Positions 33,418-44,377 of a stretch of DNA of 64,000 nt are shown piece after piece. Under the pieces are notes generated by a model. The model did no database searches, was not told the origin of the DNA, and saw only the letters and a list, made by a program, of their open reading frames with translations. Made by a program: the position numbers and the translations under genes. The DNA comes from Kitagawia praeruptora (taxonomy: Eukaryota; Streptophyta; Magnoliopsida; Apiales; Apiaceae): assembly GCA_037693485.1 (NCBI GenBank), contig CM075346.1, positions 105,692,501 through 105,756,500 on the forward strand, in the 5' to 3' direction. Each line of letters starts with the position of its first letter. Position 1 is the first letter of the stretch.

Positions 33418-34690
33418 TAGGAGGTTTTGATTGATGGTTAATGTTAAGAGGTTTAAGCAAGATGTCTTAAGGGTCATTGACATTTGGAATTAAAACCTGG
33501 GATCTAGTCCTATTGCTCACAGATTTAGTAGGAAGACGGTTTATTGAAGATTGATTGTCAAAATGGATAGAATCAAAAGACATCTGCAAAAACAGATGAA
33601 AAAAGGTCAGGTTTTAGGATTTCTAAGGGGGAAATTATGGTTCTAAAAATATTTAGACAGTCATGGCCATGCTATAGAAGTAGCATAAGGATTTACACAG
33701 AGGTTATGCATCAACAGAGACATACATTGACTATAACACGAGTTCAAAACAAATGAAGGCGGAAGATGAACAGATAATCAAAAGTTAAGACAAGATAATG
33801 ACAATACGACCATGAACCGGTGAATAGACGAATATTAAACAAAGTACAATGGACAGTTGTGTGCGAGACATGGAATGTGAAGAATAGATACAGACGCGTA
33901 TGCTCATATCAAATCAAGAAGCAAAAGAAAAGTTGACATGCAGAGCATAAAGAAGCAGATAGTTGAAAATAGATTGTATTTATAAAAGAATGAAGAAAAA
34001 TGGTCGGAAATCATACCTTGGATTGAAGAAAACGGTGATGAGGAAGCTTGATTGAGTAGGTGACCGTCAGACTTCTTCTTCTTTTCTCTCCAAGGGTTTT
34101 AGTAAGCTTTTGGTAAAGGTAAAAAATGAACCTGGAACAATAGATGTGATTAAATAGTCGAGGTAAATGGGGAACAGTCGTGTACACGTGGCAGAGGATG
34201 ATTGATGCGGAAATTGAAGTAGTACACGTGCAAGAGGCGTGTGAACCTAGGAAACACCTACATTAACTGCAGCTTCGGTAATTGATAAGGGAAATTCAAA
34301 TTTTGAATTATCCCTTTAAGATATTTACAGTTAAAGATTATCCTCTCCTATTTTTTTTAAATTTATCGAAATTCTGAGAGACGTGACCAAGTGTTGAGCA
34401 ACAAGCAAGGTTTCACAAAAAGATGGATGCAGATATTAAGTTGATTTCAAAAGCCGAGGTTTGAAGAAAATTAAGAAGAACAGGTTCCTCATTAAGAAGG
34501 AAGCTTACCAAGATTACACCAGCTGAAATATCTTATGTCCTGTTTCCTTCGAAGAGTTAGCTCATGTAGGCTTGGAAATATGGTATTGAGGTAAGGTACT
34601 TCAAGAAGAATGATTCAGCATTGGACCCCAAATTAGAAAGTAGAATAGGTTCCTTTCACATTACATGATTTCAAGGAACCGGGGGGTAGT
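33418..34690 (+). mobile_element. 3' internal remnant of a Ty3 (Tat-like) element
   Basis: No coding frame, but the block ends in the purine-rich tract CAAGGAACCGGGGGGTAG (about 34673-34690) immediately before an LTR start, as expected for a polypurine tract. The 5' half of the element is not present in this window, being cut at the Sirevirus LTR. Confidence 0.5.
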
Positions 34691-34693
34691 TAT

Positions 34694-35765
34694 TGTGCCC
34701 AAAATTACCATGGGTTGAATTTAGGCCCATTAAGCCATAAGGTCCAATCCATACAAGCTAGAAGATAGATCCAGTACAAGATATGACAACTAGACATGAG
34801 GAAATGAGTATTATCTGAGAAGACAGTCAAGAAGCTACAAGTAACAAGAGGTTCCCGAAGAATTGGAAGCTGAGCAGAGCGTAAATGGACCAGGTTCCTC
34901 CTCGTAGAAGAGTCCGAGTTAGCATAGTAACAGCCACAGAGAGAGTCAAGAGCATATGAAGACACCAGAATAAGCTTTCCAGCCTAACAAGTTTGTTATT
35001 TGTGCATGTACAGATGCATATAAAGAGGTTCCTGAGCGACAGGTCCCGAAATAAGGAGGTTCCTGAGCACCAGATTCCTAAGAGTAGCCGGTAGAAAGAT
35101 CTAGAATCTATCTAGACAAGATATAGACTTATTATTGGAGTGTACTTCTAGGACGCAATTGATCCTATATTGCCTCTAATAGACATCAGAATTATAGTGG
35201 AGTACGAACTCGAGTTCTGCTCTACTTAGCCAACCAGTTCGTGGTAAACTCTAAAGGAACCTGAGTCCAACACGAACTTGACAACCTTATATAGCTGGTC
35301 AAGCAGAATCAGCTTAGCATTAGAACTACGTGAGCTTGATTCCTATATAAAGGATACGTAGGCACCTTGAGGGTAAGACGAATTCAGCTCTCTAATTTTC
35401 TCTAAAAGAACCTGAGATTATTGGAGACACCCTCGAGCTCAGCTCACCCCCACAAACACAACCCAAATCTTTCATAGAACAGTTGATCGTTAGCCTTTAC
35501 AACTCATCATAAACCTCTTAAAAGTTGTTATGAAATCCACTCATCAACAAACACGTTAGTTAATTAGATCTTAATATTGTTAAAGAGCATCTTAGTTAAT
35601 TTAGATAATTAAAACTCAAATTTGATCCTTGTCTTAGCAGTGAATCGAAATCATACATTGTTGCATAGGTGCATATCCTGTCTTACATTAGTCTCTGTGG
35701 GAACGAACTCAATTTTATTCTATATTATTTGTGACCGCGTATACTTGCGTGATTTTGTGTGAACA
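34694..35765 (+). repeat. 3' LTR of the Tat-like element
   Basis: Starts TGTGCCCAAAATTACC after the polypurine tract. It contains a TATA region followed by GGATACGTAGGCAC (about 35348), a common Tat-lineage LTR motif, and near the end CTCTGTGGGAACGAACTC. The end GTGTGAACA (35765) is chosen because the next bases (TTTACCCTTACT…) match Helitron sequence repeated at about 35970. Confidence 0.65.
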
Positions 35766-35888
35766 TTTACCCTTACTAAATTACAGATAAAATCAATCAT
35801 ACTAATCAATTTCCTTTTCCAGGTTAAACATATTATCTTTTCTATTTTTCAATAATTAAATAATTTCATTTTTCATGTAAAATACAAT
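35766..35888 (+). mobile_element. Helitron fragment interrupted by the Tat-like LTR
   Basis: TTTACCCTTACTAAATTACA to about 35860 is closely repeated at 35970-36060 inside the next Helitron. It is therefore an older copy of the same family into which the Ty3 element inserted. Confidence 0.6.
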
Positions 35889-36574
35889 TTATACTATTAT
35901 ATAAAAGCCGAAACATTAAAGTTTGGTTGGTTGGTCGGTACGGTACGGTACCTCTGTTGATTTTGCTTATTTACCCTTACTCAATTACTGATAAAATTAA
36001 TTATACTAATCAATTTTCTTTTTCAGGTTAAACATATTATCTTTTCTATTTTTTAATAAATAAATAATTTCCTTTTTCAGGTAAAATAGAATATCTTTTA
36101 TATTTTATCTAACTAAAATTTCTCCTCTATTAATTAATTTTCTTTTTCAGGTTAAAAATATTGCCTTTTCTATTTTTCAATAACAAAATAATTTTCTTTT
36201 TCAGGTAAAAAACAATATCTTTTACATTTTATCTAACTAAAATTTCTTTTTTTTTTAAAAAAACAATAAGAGTAATTTTGTTTAATAAAATAACATAATT
36301 ATATTATAATTACTATTAACTAATCAATTATCCTTTTTAGCCAAAACACGTTAACTTTTCTCTTTTCTATAACTAAAATCTCTCTTTTCTATATTTTCTA
36401 ACTAAAATCTCTCCTTTTCTAGAAATATCACGGATAACATTTATATAATTATTATCAAATAATTTCATATAAAAATTTAAGTCTCCAAAATTTATGTTTA
36501 AAAAAAAAATTAAATTAATGAAAAAAATTCATAAATATTAAGAAAAACCGTGCATTGCACGGGTTTTAAGCTAG
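35889..36574 (+). mobile_element. Non-autonomous Helitron, about 686 bp
   Basis: The 5' end is near TATACTATTATATAAAAGCC. The 3' end has the hairpin CCGTGCATTGCACGG (36548-36562) followed by GTTTTAAG and the terminal CTAG (36571-36574) with T after it, the plant Helitron signature. Inside are several CTTTTTCAGGTAAAA-type repeats. No Rep/helicase frame. Confidence 0.8.
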
Positions 36575-36579
36575 TATGT

Positions 36580-37540
36580 ATAACAAACAAGGTAAACAAA
36601 GTATAACATAAAATTTTTGACTTTCTTTTTTGTCAGTGTAAGATAAGACTTTTAAAATGTTAAAAAAAATTAATAATAAAAATGACATCAATATTCACCT
36701 AAATATATTTTACAAAACAAATGCTAATTTTAAATAATACTAAATTCGGTAACTAAAATTCACAATTTTGTTTTTTAATATAATGCACATACAACAGATA
36801 TTAAATAAGAAAAATTGTTAGATATATAAGAAGTTGTTTATAGAAAAAGTTAATTAATGTAAACAACAAAAATAATATTATATAGAAAATTTCAAAAGAG
36901 TTCAAAACATTTAGAAAAAAAACACCTCCCACAACATTAAAAAATACAATAACAAAAATTCTAAACTATTTTTGGATAATCACACGTATATTAATATACT
37001 TTATAAAAAACAAAAAACAAAAGTTATACGAATATAATACCTAACATGATTCAAATATAGCTTATATAATCTAATAATTTAAAAATAAGACGCCCCAAAA
37101 TAATGAAATTAAGAAAATATATTAGGCTAAACTTTATAATATAATTTATAAAAATAACAACTATCGGAAAAACAGTAACTAATAAATATCATAAAATATT
37201 TACTTATAAGCTTTACAACAACATATTTCTTAAATTTAGATTAAAAAGCAATGCAAATCTTTCTGGAAAAATCATAATATCATTTGGTCATTATTTTTGT
37301 GTGCAAATTGGAGATGTAGTACTACATCTATAAATAAATTAAAAGAAATTTTCAAAAAAACAAAAAAAAAATGTAGAATTAAAATATTATATAATAAAAA
37401 AATTTTAAATTTATTAAATTAAAAGTTACAAAAAATAAAATCCATCAACAATAAAATTTAAACTAAATTAATACAAATTCAATCTAATAAAATAGCAATC
37501 AACAAATTAATTAATTAATATTATAAATTAACATATTTAT
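36580..37540. other. Very AT-rich spacer
   Basis: No coding frame or transposon terminus was recognised between the Helitron at 36574 and the next Helitron-like terminus near 37545. Confidence 0.5.
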
Positions 37541-39082
37541 AGCTTATAACCCGTGCAACGCAGGTTCTTTTTTTAAGTTTTAAAATTATATTTTTTTTAA
37601 TTTTATATGTTATTAAATTACATATCAAATTGTTGTTAAAAAAATTGATAATACATAAGATTTTACACATTTGATTTAATATTTGTACTCTACCTTGAAT
37701 TATTAAAATTTGTTTTGAAAGATTTTACAGTCCACGTGAAATTAACAAAAAAATCTTTAATTTAGTGATGGTTTTACAATTATTTTCCGATTAAACCTAC
37801 TCAAAAACAAAAGAAAGAATAAACTGACGATTTTTTACGTTGAAATTTCTATTCAATTTATGAATTCTACTTATAATTCGTTTTGATTTTCAAAACATCC
37901 TTGTTATTATTTGAAGATAGTTATACTAACAATAAAATACAATTTTAATAATCAGTGTATGAGAAATTTTGTCAAAAACTTTGATAATCGGTAGTTTGGT
38001 CAAAATAAATAAGAATCGTTAAATCTTAAAATAAATAGATAAAAACCATTGGTGTTTCCATTTGAATAATAATTATTAAATCATCACTAAATTAAAGATG
38101 ATTTTATGAGTTTCGCTTGGATTGTAAAATCATCCAAATCTAATTTTAGATCTCAAGATAGAGCCCAAATAGTAATATGAATATTTTTAATTATAAAAAA
38201 CTAAATAAAATTTAATTCTAATATAACCCTTTTTAATTATATCATTTTCAGTTTATAATTTTCTTTTTAAAATTCAGTTCTAGTGCAACCTTTTTGAATT
38301 ATATCCTGTTTAGATTATAATTTTATTTTTAAAATTCACTTCTAAGGCAACTTTTTCTAATCATATCCTTTTTAGTTATAATTTTATCTTTTAATATAAT
38401 ATAATCTTGATCGTTTATTTTTAAAAATAATAGATTTGACGGTTGAGATTATTTTGGTAGTACAGTAACGAAAATTATGGATAAGATTATTATATATAAG
38501 GATATAATTATTATAAATTAACATACGCATGGCTCCTTTTTTAATATTTATAATTATATTATTTTTTTGAAATTTTATATGTTATTAATTTACATATCAA
38601 ATTGTTATTAAAAAAATTGATATATGTAAAGTTTTACACGTTTGATTTAATATTTGTTCTTTATCTTGAATTATTAAAATTTGATTTGGACGATTACAGC
38701 CCATGTGAAATTAGCAAAATAATCTTTGATTTAATGATGGTTTAATATTTTTTTAATTAAATCTACGCAGAAACAAAGAAAAAATAATTCGTTTTGATTA
38801 TCAAAATACCCTTATAATTATTTGAAGATAGTTCTACTAAAATAAATAGATAAAATTCAATTCTTATACAATCTTTTATATCCTTTTCAGATTATTACTT
38901 CTTTTTAAAATTCAATTCTAATACAATCTTTTTAATTATATTATTTTTATATTATAATTTTCTTTTTAATGTGATATAATCTTGATCGTTTATTTTTAAA
39001 AATATTATATTCGACGGTTGAGATTATTTTGGCGGTACAATGACGAAACCAAAGTGACCAAGCAAAAATTAAGCTTAATATA
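37541..39082 (-). mobile_element. Two related decayed Helitron-like units in tandem
   Basis: At 37541-37560 the minus strand reads a Helitron 3' end (GTTGCACGGGTTATAAGCTA, with CTAG changed to CTAT). About 37600-38490 and 38560-39040 are similar along their length, for example ACATATCAAATTGTT followed by TTAAAAAAATTGAT in both, and both end in a GACGGTTGAGATTATTTTGG block. They look like two copies of one family lying side by side. Confidence 0.55.
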
Positions 39083-39084
39083 TA

Positions 39085-40655
39085 CTAGCCTATAACCCGT
39101 GCGATGCACGGTTGCATGTAAATTTTTTAATTATATTTTATTATTAAGGTTTTAAGTTGTATATATATTTTTATTAATAAAATAATTTATAACTTTATAA
39201 TCCCATGTATATAAATATTATTAAAATTATTTATTTTGAATTATTATAGTTGTATTTTGAATTATTATATTTGTGTATGCGGTGCATATTAATATTAATA
39301 CATATTATTTAGGCTATGCGTGTTTTTTTTTTGAATTTTATTAATAATAGAGATTTAACCAAACCAAAGAGTGACAAAAAAAAGAGTACAAAAAAAGAGT
39401 GACAAAAAAAAGAGTACCAAACCAAATATACCCTGTTTTGCTTATATTTTGAATTATTATAGTTGTATTTTGAATTATTATATTTGTGTATGTGGTGCGT
39501 ATTAATATTAATACATATTATTTAGGTTATATGTGTTTTTTTTTAATTTTTATTAATAATAGAGATTTAACCAAACCAAAGAGTGACCAAAAAAAGAGTA
39601 CCAAAAAAGAGTGACAAAAAAAAGAGTACCAAACCAAATATACCCTGTTTTGCTTATATTTTGAATTATTATAGTTGTATTTTGAATTATTATATTTGTG
39701 TATGTGGTGCATATTGTCTATAACCCGTGCTATGCACGATTGCTTGTAAACTGTTTAATTATATTTTATTAAAATTTTAAGTTATATATATGTTTTTATT
39801 ATTATAATATTTTTTGAATTTTATAAATTTCATGAAAATAAATGTTATTCTAATTACGTATTTTAATTATTACTTTCAAATACATATGTATATATAAAAA
39901 TATTATATAAAAGTAGTTTTTTTAACATTTTAAATATTTTTATCTTAATATTTTTATTTGATTGTTTATAATTTTAATATTTGCTAATTAATTAATAATA
40001 ATATAAATTATAAAAGATAATAAAATATGATTATTGGTTTTTGATATAACTGATAGTCTTTTTTTTAAAATATAAAACAGACCATTATATCTTTCAAAAC
40101 TCCAAAATTTCGAAACGATCTTTTCTATTAATTAATTATTTTTTAACTTTTTTTGTAACAAAATTAATTTTAATGCTGATTACAAAAATTGTGCACTGTA
40201 ACAAACAAACTACTTGACGTCTTGACGACTTGTTTGGTGTAGAAAGGACTCTCGTGGGCTTTGCCGTGTGCGTGTGTGTTTTTTTTTTAATTTTATTAAT
40301 AATAGAGATTTAACCAAACCAAAGAGTGACAAAAAAAAAGAGTACTAAAAAAGAGTGACAAAAAAAAGAGTACCAAACCAAATATATCCTATTTTGCTTA
40401 TAATAGTATAGTATAGATTTTGCTTATAATAGTATAGTTGACGTCTTGACGACTTGTTTGCTGTAGGAAGGACTCTCGTGGGATTTGCCGTGTGCGTGTG
40501 TGTTTTTTTTTAATTTTATTAATAATAGAGATTTAACCAAACCAAAAAGTGACCAAAAAAAGAGTACTAAAAAAGAGTGACCAAAAAAAGAGTACCAAAC
40601 CAAATATACCCTATTTTGCTTATAATAGTATAGTATAGATAGTATAGATAAGGAG
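39085..40655 (-). mobile_element. Helitron cluster with repeated ends
   Basis: Minus-strand 3' ends occur at 39085 (CTAG/T with the hairpin CCGTGCATCGCACGG) and near 39717 (degenerate, GTGCATAGCACGG). The 5' end TATACTATTATAAGCAAAA is found near 40395-40435 and again near 40615-40640. The block TAACCAAACCAAAGAGTGAC appears four times (about 39357, 39567, 40311, 40533). Two tandem duplications explain this: about 205 bp near 39270-39715 and about 225 bp at 40212-40655. Confidence 0.7.
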
Positions 40656-40659
40656 AGAA

Positions 40660-41056
40660 AAGTTCTATGGAGTACAGTTTAATTGGAGTACGTTGGAGTA
40701 CACATACGTTCTGCACTCAAAATATTTTAAAATTTATTATTTTGCATATCTTATTACATGAACATCATTATTTCATCGAGAATCTTGAAAATTTTGTATG
40801 TTTTGCTAACAAAATATTGCAAAATGAATTGTTCTGCAAAACACATTTGGGTTGCAAAACATATATGTTCTGATTGCAAAACATAAAGGATTTTCAAGAT
40901 GAACATATTGCAAAATATACATGATTTTCAAAATTATCAATGAAATTATGATATTCATATAACAAGGTTTGCAAAACAATAAATTTTAAAATATTTTGAG
41001 TGCAGAACGTATATGTACTCCAACGTACTCCAATTAAACTGTACTCCATAGAACTT
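40660..41056. mobile_element. Palindromic MITE, 397 bp
   Basis: Long terminal inverted repeats starting AAGTTCTATGGAGTACAGTT, continuing about 75 bp and ending in TTTTAAAATT on both sides. The middle repeats GCAAAACAT/GCAAAATAT words. No clear target duplication was found at the chosen ends, so the superfamily is open. Confidence 0.8.
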
Positions 41057-41425
41057 GACCTATAATTATTATAAATTAACATATTTCTGTTATTATTATT
41101 GTATATATATAATTACAAAAACTAAAATTAAAAGTAATATCCTAGAATTTTAATAGTAATAAATATTTAGAAGTAACTCGTAAAAGTATGACGGAGTGGA
41201 GCTACTACTTCAAATTTGTTTAGGATTTCATATTTTTGGGATTTGTTTTAGTAGTAGAATTAGGAATGGAAGATTGCAATAGTATTGTGATTTGATTTGG
41301 TTTAATCAGATTAAGTATAGGATTATGAACCTTATCAGATTAATAATAGGATTATAATGGATGATAGGTAGTTTGAGTTCTATGAATACTCACCTAATCA
41401 AAGCATCGATATATTCTTCTTCTTA
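41057..41425. other. 5' flank of the AUF-like F-box gene
   Basis: No coding frame. Presumed promoter; no unambiguous TATA box could be assigned. Confidence 0.4.
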
Positions 41426-42424
41426 ATGCTAGTTATGACTAAGAAATTGAGATTACAGAGTGGTGGTGGCTACAATTATTTCGAAAATCTCCCGGACGAA
41501 CTTGTCATACTTATTTTCACGAAACTCAGCAGCAGCACCAACGAGAAGAAGTTTCTTGATGACATTAAATCATTAGGTCAGTGCTCAAGTGTCTCCAAGC
41601 GATTCAACGCCCTTACTTGTCTTGTTCCTACCCTTTCCATAAAGCATCCCAACATGAATACGATATATAACTTATGCCCTAAAATCCTCAAGAAATTCAA
41701 GCACATTCGTTCACTCCAAGTCACACATTGGTCTAGCACTGAAATGCGTATGAGTCGTCAACATAAGCCTCTTCCTTTCATCTTCTGGGAAGCCGCTTAT
41801 AGGCCTCATAGTTATCGTCTCTCAGTTGTATCATTCAAAAAATTCTCACATTACTTTGACGACCCAAAAGTACAGCAGTCTCTCATGCTTTCTGATGATG
41901 CTGCCAAGGATGATGATTTTTTCGAATTAACTAGGCACCATATTTTGAACATGATTTATCTTCATCACATGCTGGTCTCCTCGATTAAGGACCACATATA
42001 TCTTCAAAGAGTTGTGGTTTCTGACTTTAATGATCGGGGGACGTTGACTCTGGAGGATGATATGCTAGTCGAGTTGAGAAATTGTACTAGTACCAACCTT
42101 GAGCAAGTCGTGGCACGTGATAGGTCTGGTTCTGTAATAAATTTGGATGTCCCATCTTTGAAGCCGCGCTCGGGGGTTGTCACGAACAACTTTTACTTTT
42201 CCATCATTGAATGGTGGGAGAACACTGATTATCATGTACACAAGGGTGATGATGATGGTGAGAGTGGTATTCCAAGAGGCATGCATTTCAAATGTCATGA
42301 AGGAGTAAACCTTTCCAAAGTCCTAACGAGTGTGATGGAAAACCCCGATGATGTTGAGGTTAATGATGGCAAACTTATAGTTAAAATTCTTTCACATATA
42401 AAGTCTGAGGGCTACTTGCTTTAA
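41426..42424 (+). CDS. F-box protein, AUF1/At1g78100-like
   Basis: Intact single-exon gene of 332 codons. The F-box lies at residues 16-70 (NYFENLPDELVILIFTKLSS, then LGQCSSVSKRFNALTCLVPT), which binds SKP1 in SCF ubiquitin ligases. The C-terminal part (LRVV-like block YLQRVVVSDFNDRG; FYFSIIEWWENTDYHV) resembles the plant F-box group that includes the auxin up-regulated F-box proteins, which lack kelch or LRR repeats. Two starts are possible, ATG 41426 and ATG 41435 (MTKKLRLQ); the second gives a protein three residues shorter. No frame break. It is flanked by a MITE upstream and gene fragments downstream, so a recent duplicate or a captured gene cannot be excluded. Target unknown. Confidence 0.8.
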   Translation: MLVMTKKLRLQSGGGYNYFENLPDELVILIFTKLSSSTNEKKFLDDIKSLGQCSSVSKRFNALTCLVPTLSIKHPNMNTIYNLCPKILKKFKHIRSLQVTHWSSTEMRMSRQHKPLPFIFWEAAYRPHSYRLSVVSFKKFSHYFDDPKVQQSLMLSDDAAKDDDFFELTRHHILNMIYLHHMLVSSIKDHIYLQRVVVSDFNDRGTLTLEDDMLVELRNCTSTNLEQVVARDRSGSVINLDVPSLKPRSGVVTNNFYFSIIEWWENTDYHVHKGDDDGESGIPRGMHFKCHEGVNLSKVLTSVMENPDDVEVNDGKLIVKILSHIKSEGYLL

Positions 42425-42763
42425 ATTTATTGTTCGTCTTTTTTTGAACTAATGTTTTTGTGGCTTTTTATGTATTTTGGATTTTATGTTGCGGTCTTTT
42501 GGTACTTGGCCTACTTTGGGGCTTTTGATTTGATGTAGAGAGTTCGATCCCTTTGGTGTTTAATCTCATTAACTATGTTTTTGTATTGGCAGTAACTCAT
42601 TTATGGAATTAATGTTTTTGTTTTCAGTTGAGTAAGATTTAATTATTGCTTTTGATTTCTAGAGCAGAGATATGACAGATCAAGAAGTCGAAGCCCAGAT
42701 TCCTTTAAGGCCAGGGGATGACAAAAATTTTAATCAAGTTCCTTTTACATATAAAGTCTCAAC
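42425..42763. other. 3' flank of the F-box gene
   Basis: T-rich sequence suiting a 3' untranslated region, then a short unassigned spacer. The words CACATATAAAGTCT recur (42395 in the gene, about 42748 beside the AAA fragment), marking a small local duplication. Confidence 0.4.
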
Positions 42764-42987
42764 ATCGGTGAGATAATGTGCCTTGGAAAAGTCACTTGAA
42801 GGGTAGGAATACAAACCAAACATATCAGTTTAAGCTTTTCAGCAGTAAGATGATCCCTGATGGGAAAATTGGCTGCCTGCTTGCAGAGCTCAAGAAGATC
42901 TGAGCCACTATACCCATCACATAAACCAGCTATGTGGTCGAGGTTAATTGAACTGTCTACCTTCTTCCCCTTCAAGATAACCTTCAA
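42764..42987 (-). pseudogene. Duplicated AAA-ATPase 3' fragment
   Basis: Encodes VILKGKKVDSSINLDHIAGL, CDGYSGSDLLELCKQAA and NFPIRDHLTAEKLKL. It repeats the 44378-44602 segment almost base for base, starting at AACATCGGTGAGATAATG in both. The duplicated part is about 224 bp and lacks the rest of the AAA gene. Orientation is the same as the larger copy. Confidence 0.8.
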
Positions 42988-43578
42988 GGCTAGTATAATA
43001 TCGAATCAAATGACAAGGTCAAATTTGTAACAGTTATAGCTGCTAGCCAATGATGCTTATTTTCTTCTTATACATCAATTGCAGTGTATCACTTGCATTT
43101 AACTGAAATAGCAACTTTGGCACATCAAGGCCTATGCACTGCAATTTGACATCAGAAAATCATTGTCTATGAATAGGGGTAGGTTTTAGCTTGGATCAGT
43201 TTGTAGTTCGGTCACCCACCACTCTCCAATCAAAGAATGCCCAAAATACTGTAATTTCGCCAAGTTTTGACTAATAAAACAAAGTTGAGAAAGAGGGCCT
43301 ATTTCACAACATTGGATATGCATTTCATGAATGTGTATTAGCAGAAAAGGAAAAATGGTCCCTGCATTATTGGAGGTGTTGCACATTGATGAAAATGCAT
43401 ATGAGCCTATCAGGTGATACATTCAAGCAATGTGCAAATTTAGAAAAAATAACATTACATTACATGGGGTGTTTAATTCACACCTTAACTCTCTTCTCCA
43501 TTTCACAATGCTCATGTGTTATTATAATAATTACTTGTGGTATGGCCTCTTCATTTGATGTAGAACCTTTATTATTAG
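42988..43578. other. Unassigned spacer
   Basis: No supported frame or terminus. The last part ends in a T-rich tract and AG that serves as acceptor for the aldo-keto reductase exon. Confidence 0.4.
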
Positions 43579-43764
43579 GTAGCAATAAACTGGTGCATTA
43601 GCAAGGGTACCATTCCAATACCTGGAGTAAAGACATTGAAACAAGCCAAAGATAATTTGGGTGCTCTTGGCTGGTCTCTCAGTTCAGACGAGGTGCTTGA
43701 GTTAGAATCAGCTGCTCGTGAGTCTTCACGTAAGATGATTCGGAATGTTTTCCAGACAAGGTAA
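43579..43764 (+). pseudogene. Last exon of an aldo-keto reductase (At1g06690-like)
   Basis: From the acceptor TTATTATTAG the frame reads INWCISKGTIPIPGVKTLKQ, AKDNLGALGWSLSSDEVLEL and ESAARESSRKMIRNVFQTR, then TAA. This is the C-terminal NADPH-binding segment (IPIPG…) of plant chloroplast-type aldo/keto reductases, ending in the family's FQTR. No catalytic-barrel exons with the Tyr/Lys/His residues lie upstream, so it is an isolated terminal exon placed between the two AAA-ATPase copies on the opposite strand. Confidence 0.75.
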
Positions 43765-44377
43765 GCTTACAGCTGGACTAGTTTTTCATGGCTTATGTCG
43801 TGATAAATATTTAACTACCCATTTTGATCTTTTGTTGTTCTGTTTTCTTCTGGAACCACAGGGGAAGTCCGGAAATGCTAATGCAAATAGCAGAGATTTA
43901 AAAGCAAGTGAAGGTGCATACAGATAACTGACAGGTCAAAGTTCAAACTCTTGTGAAACTGCATTGCCTCTTAAACGACGAGAGATATATTTATGAATTA
44001 TGAGCATTGTGAAAGCAATCTGCCTATGTGAAGTTCATGCACCTGTTAGCCATTGTAATTTAGTTCACCTTCTTCTTCTAATCTTCTTCTTCTCCTTCTT
44101 CTTCCTCTTTTTGCTCAAGAAACTTGTATCGATTAAAAGTATATATTACGGGATAATGTGGATATCATGTTAAATAACCAACTTTTCTAAAATCTTTAAG
44201 GTCGTAGGAGGAGACTTTAGTTGGATTGTATATTAAACATGCATGAAGGTAATGTATCTATAGGGATTGGTTTATGACAGAGTGATGCTAACTATGGGGA
44301 TTAGTCTACATGACATGCTATTGACTGGATATTAAAAATAATCAGTGAATCTGAAAACTACATTTAAAGAAGCAGAA
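43765..44377. other. 3' flank of the AKR fragment
   Basis: Contains CTTCTTCTTC-type microsatellite near 44070-44110; otherwise nothing recognised. Confidence 0.4.

Noticed and set aside
40667..41082. Two similar small frames on opposite strands
   Set aside because: They are the two arms of the palindromic MITE at 40660-41056.
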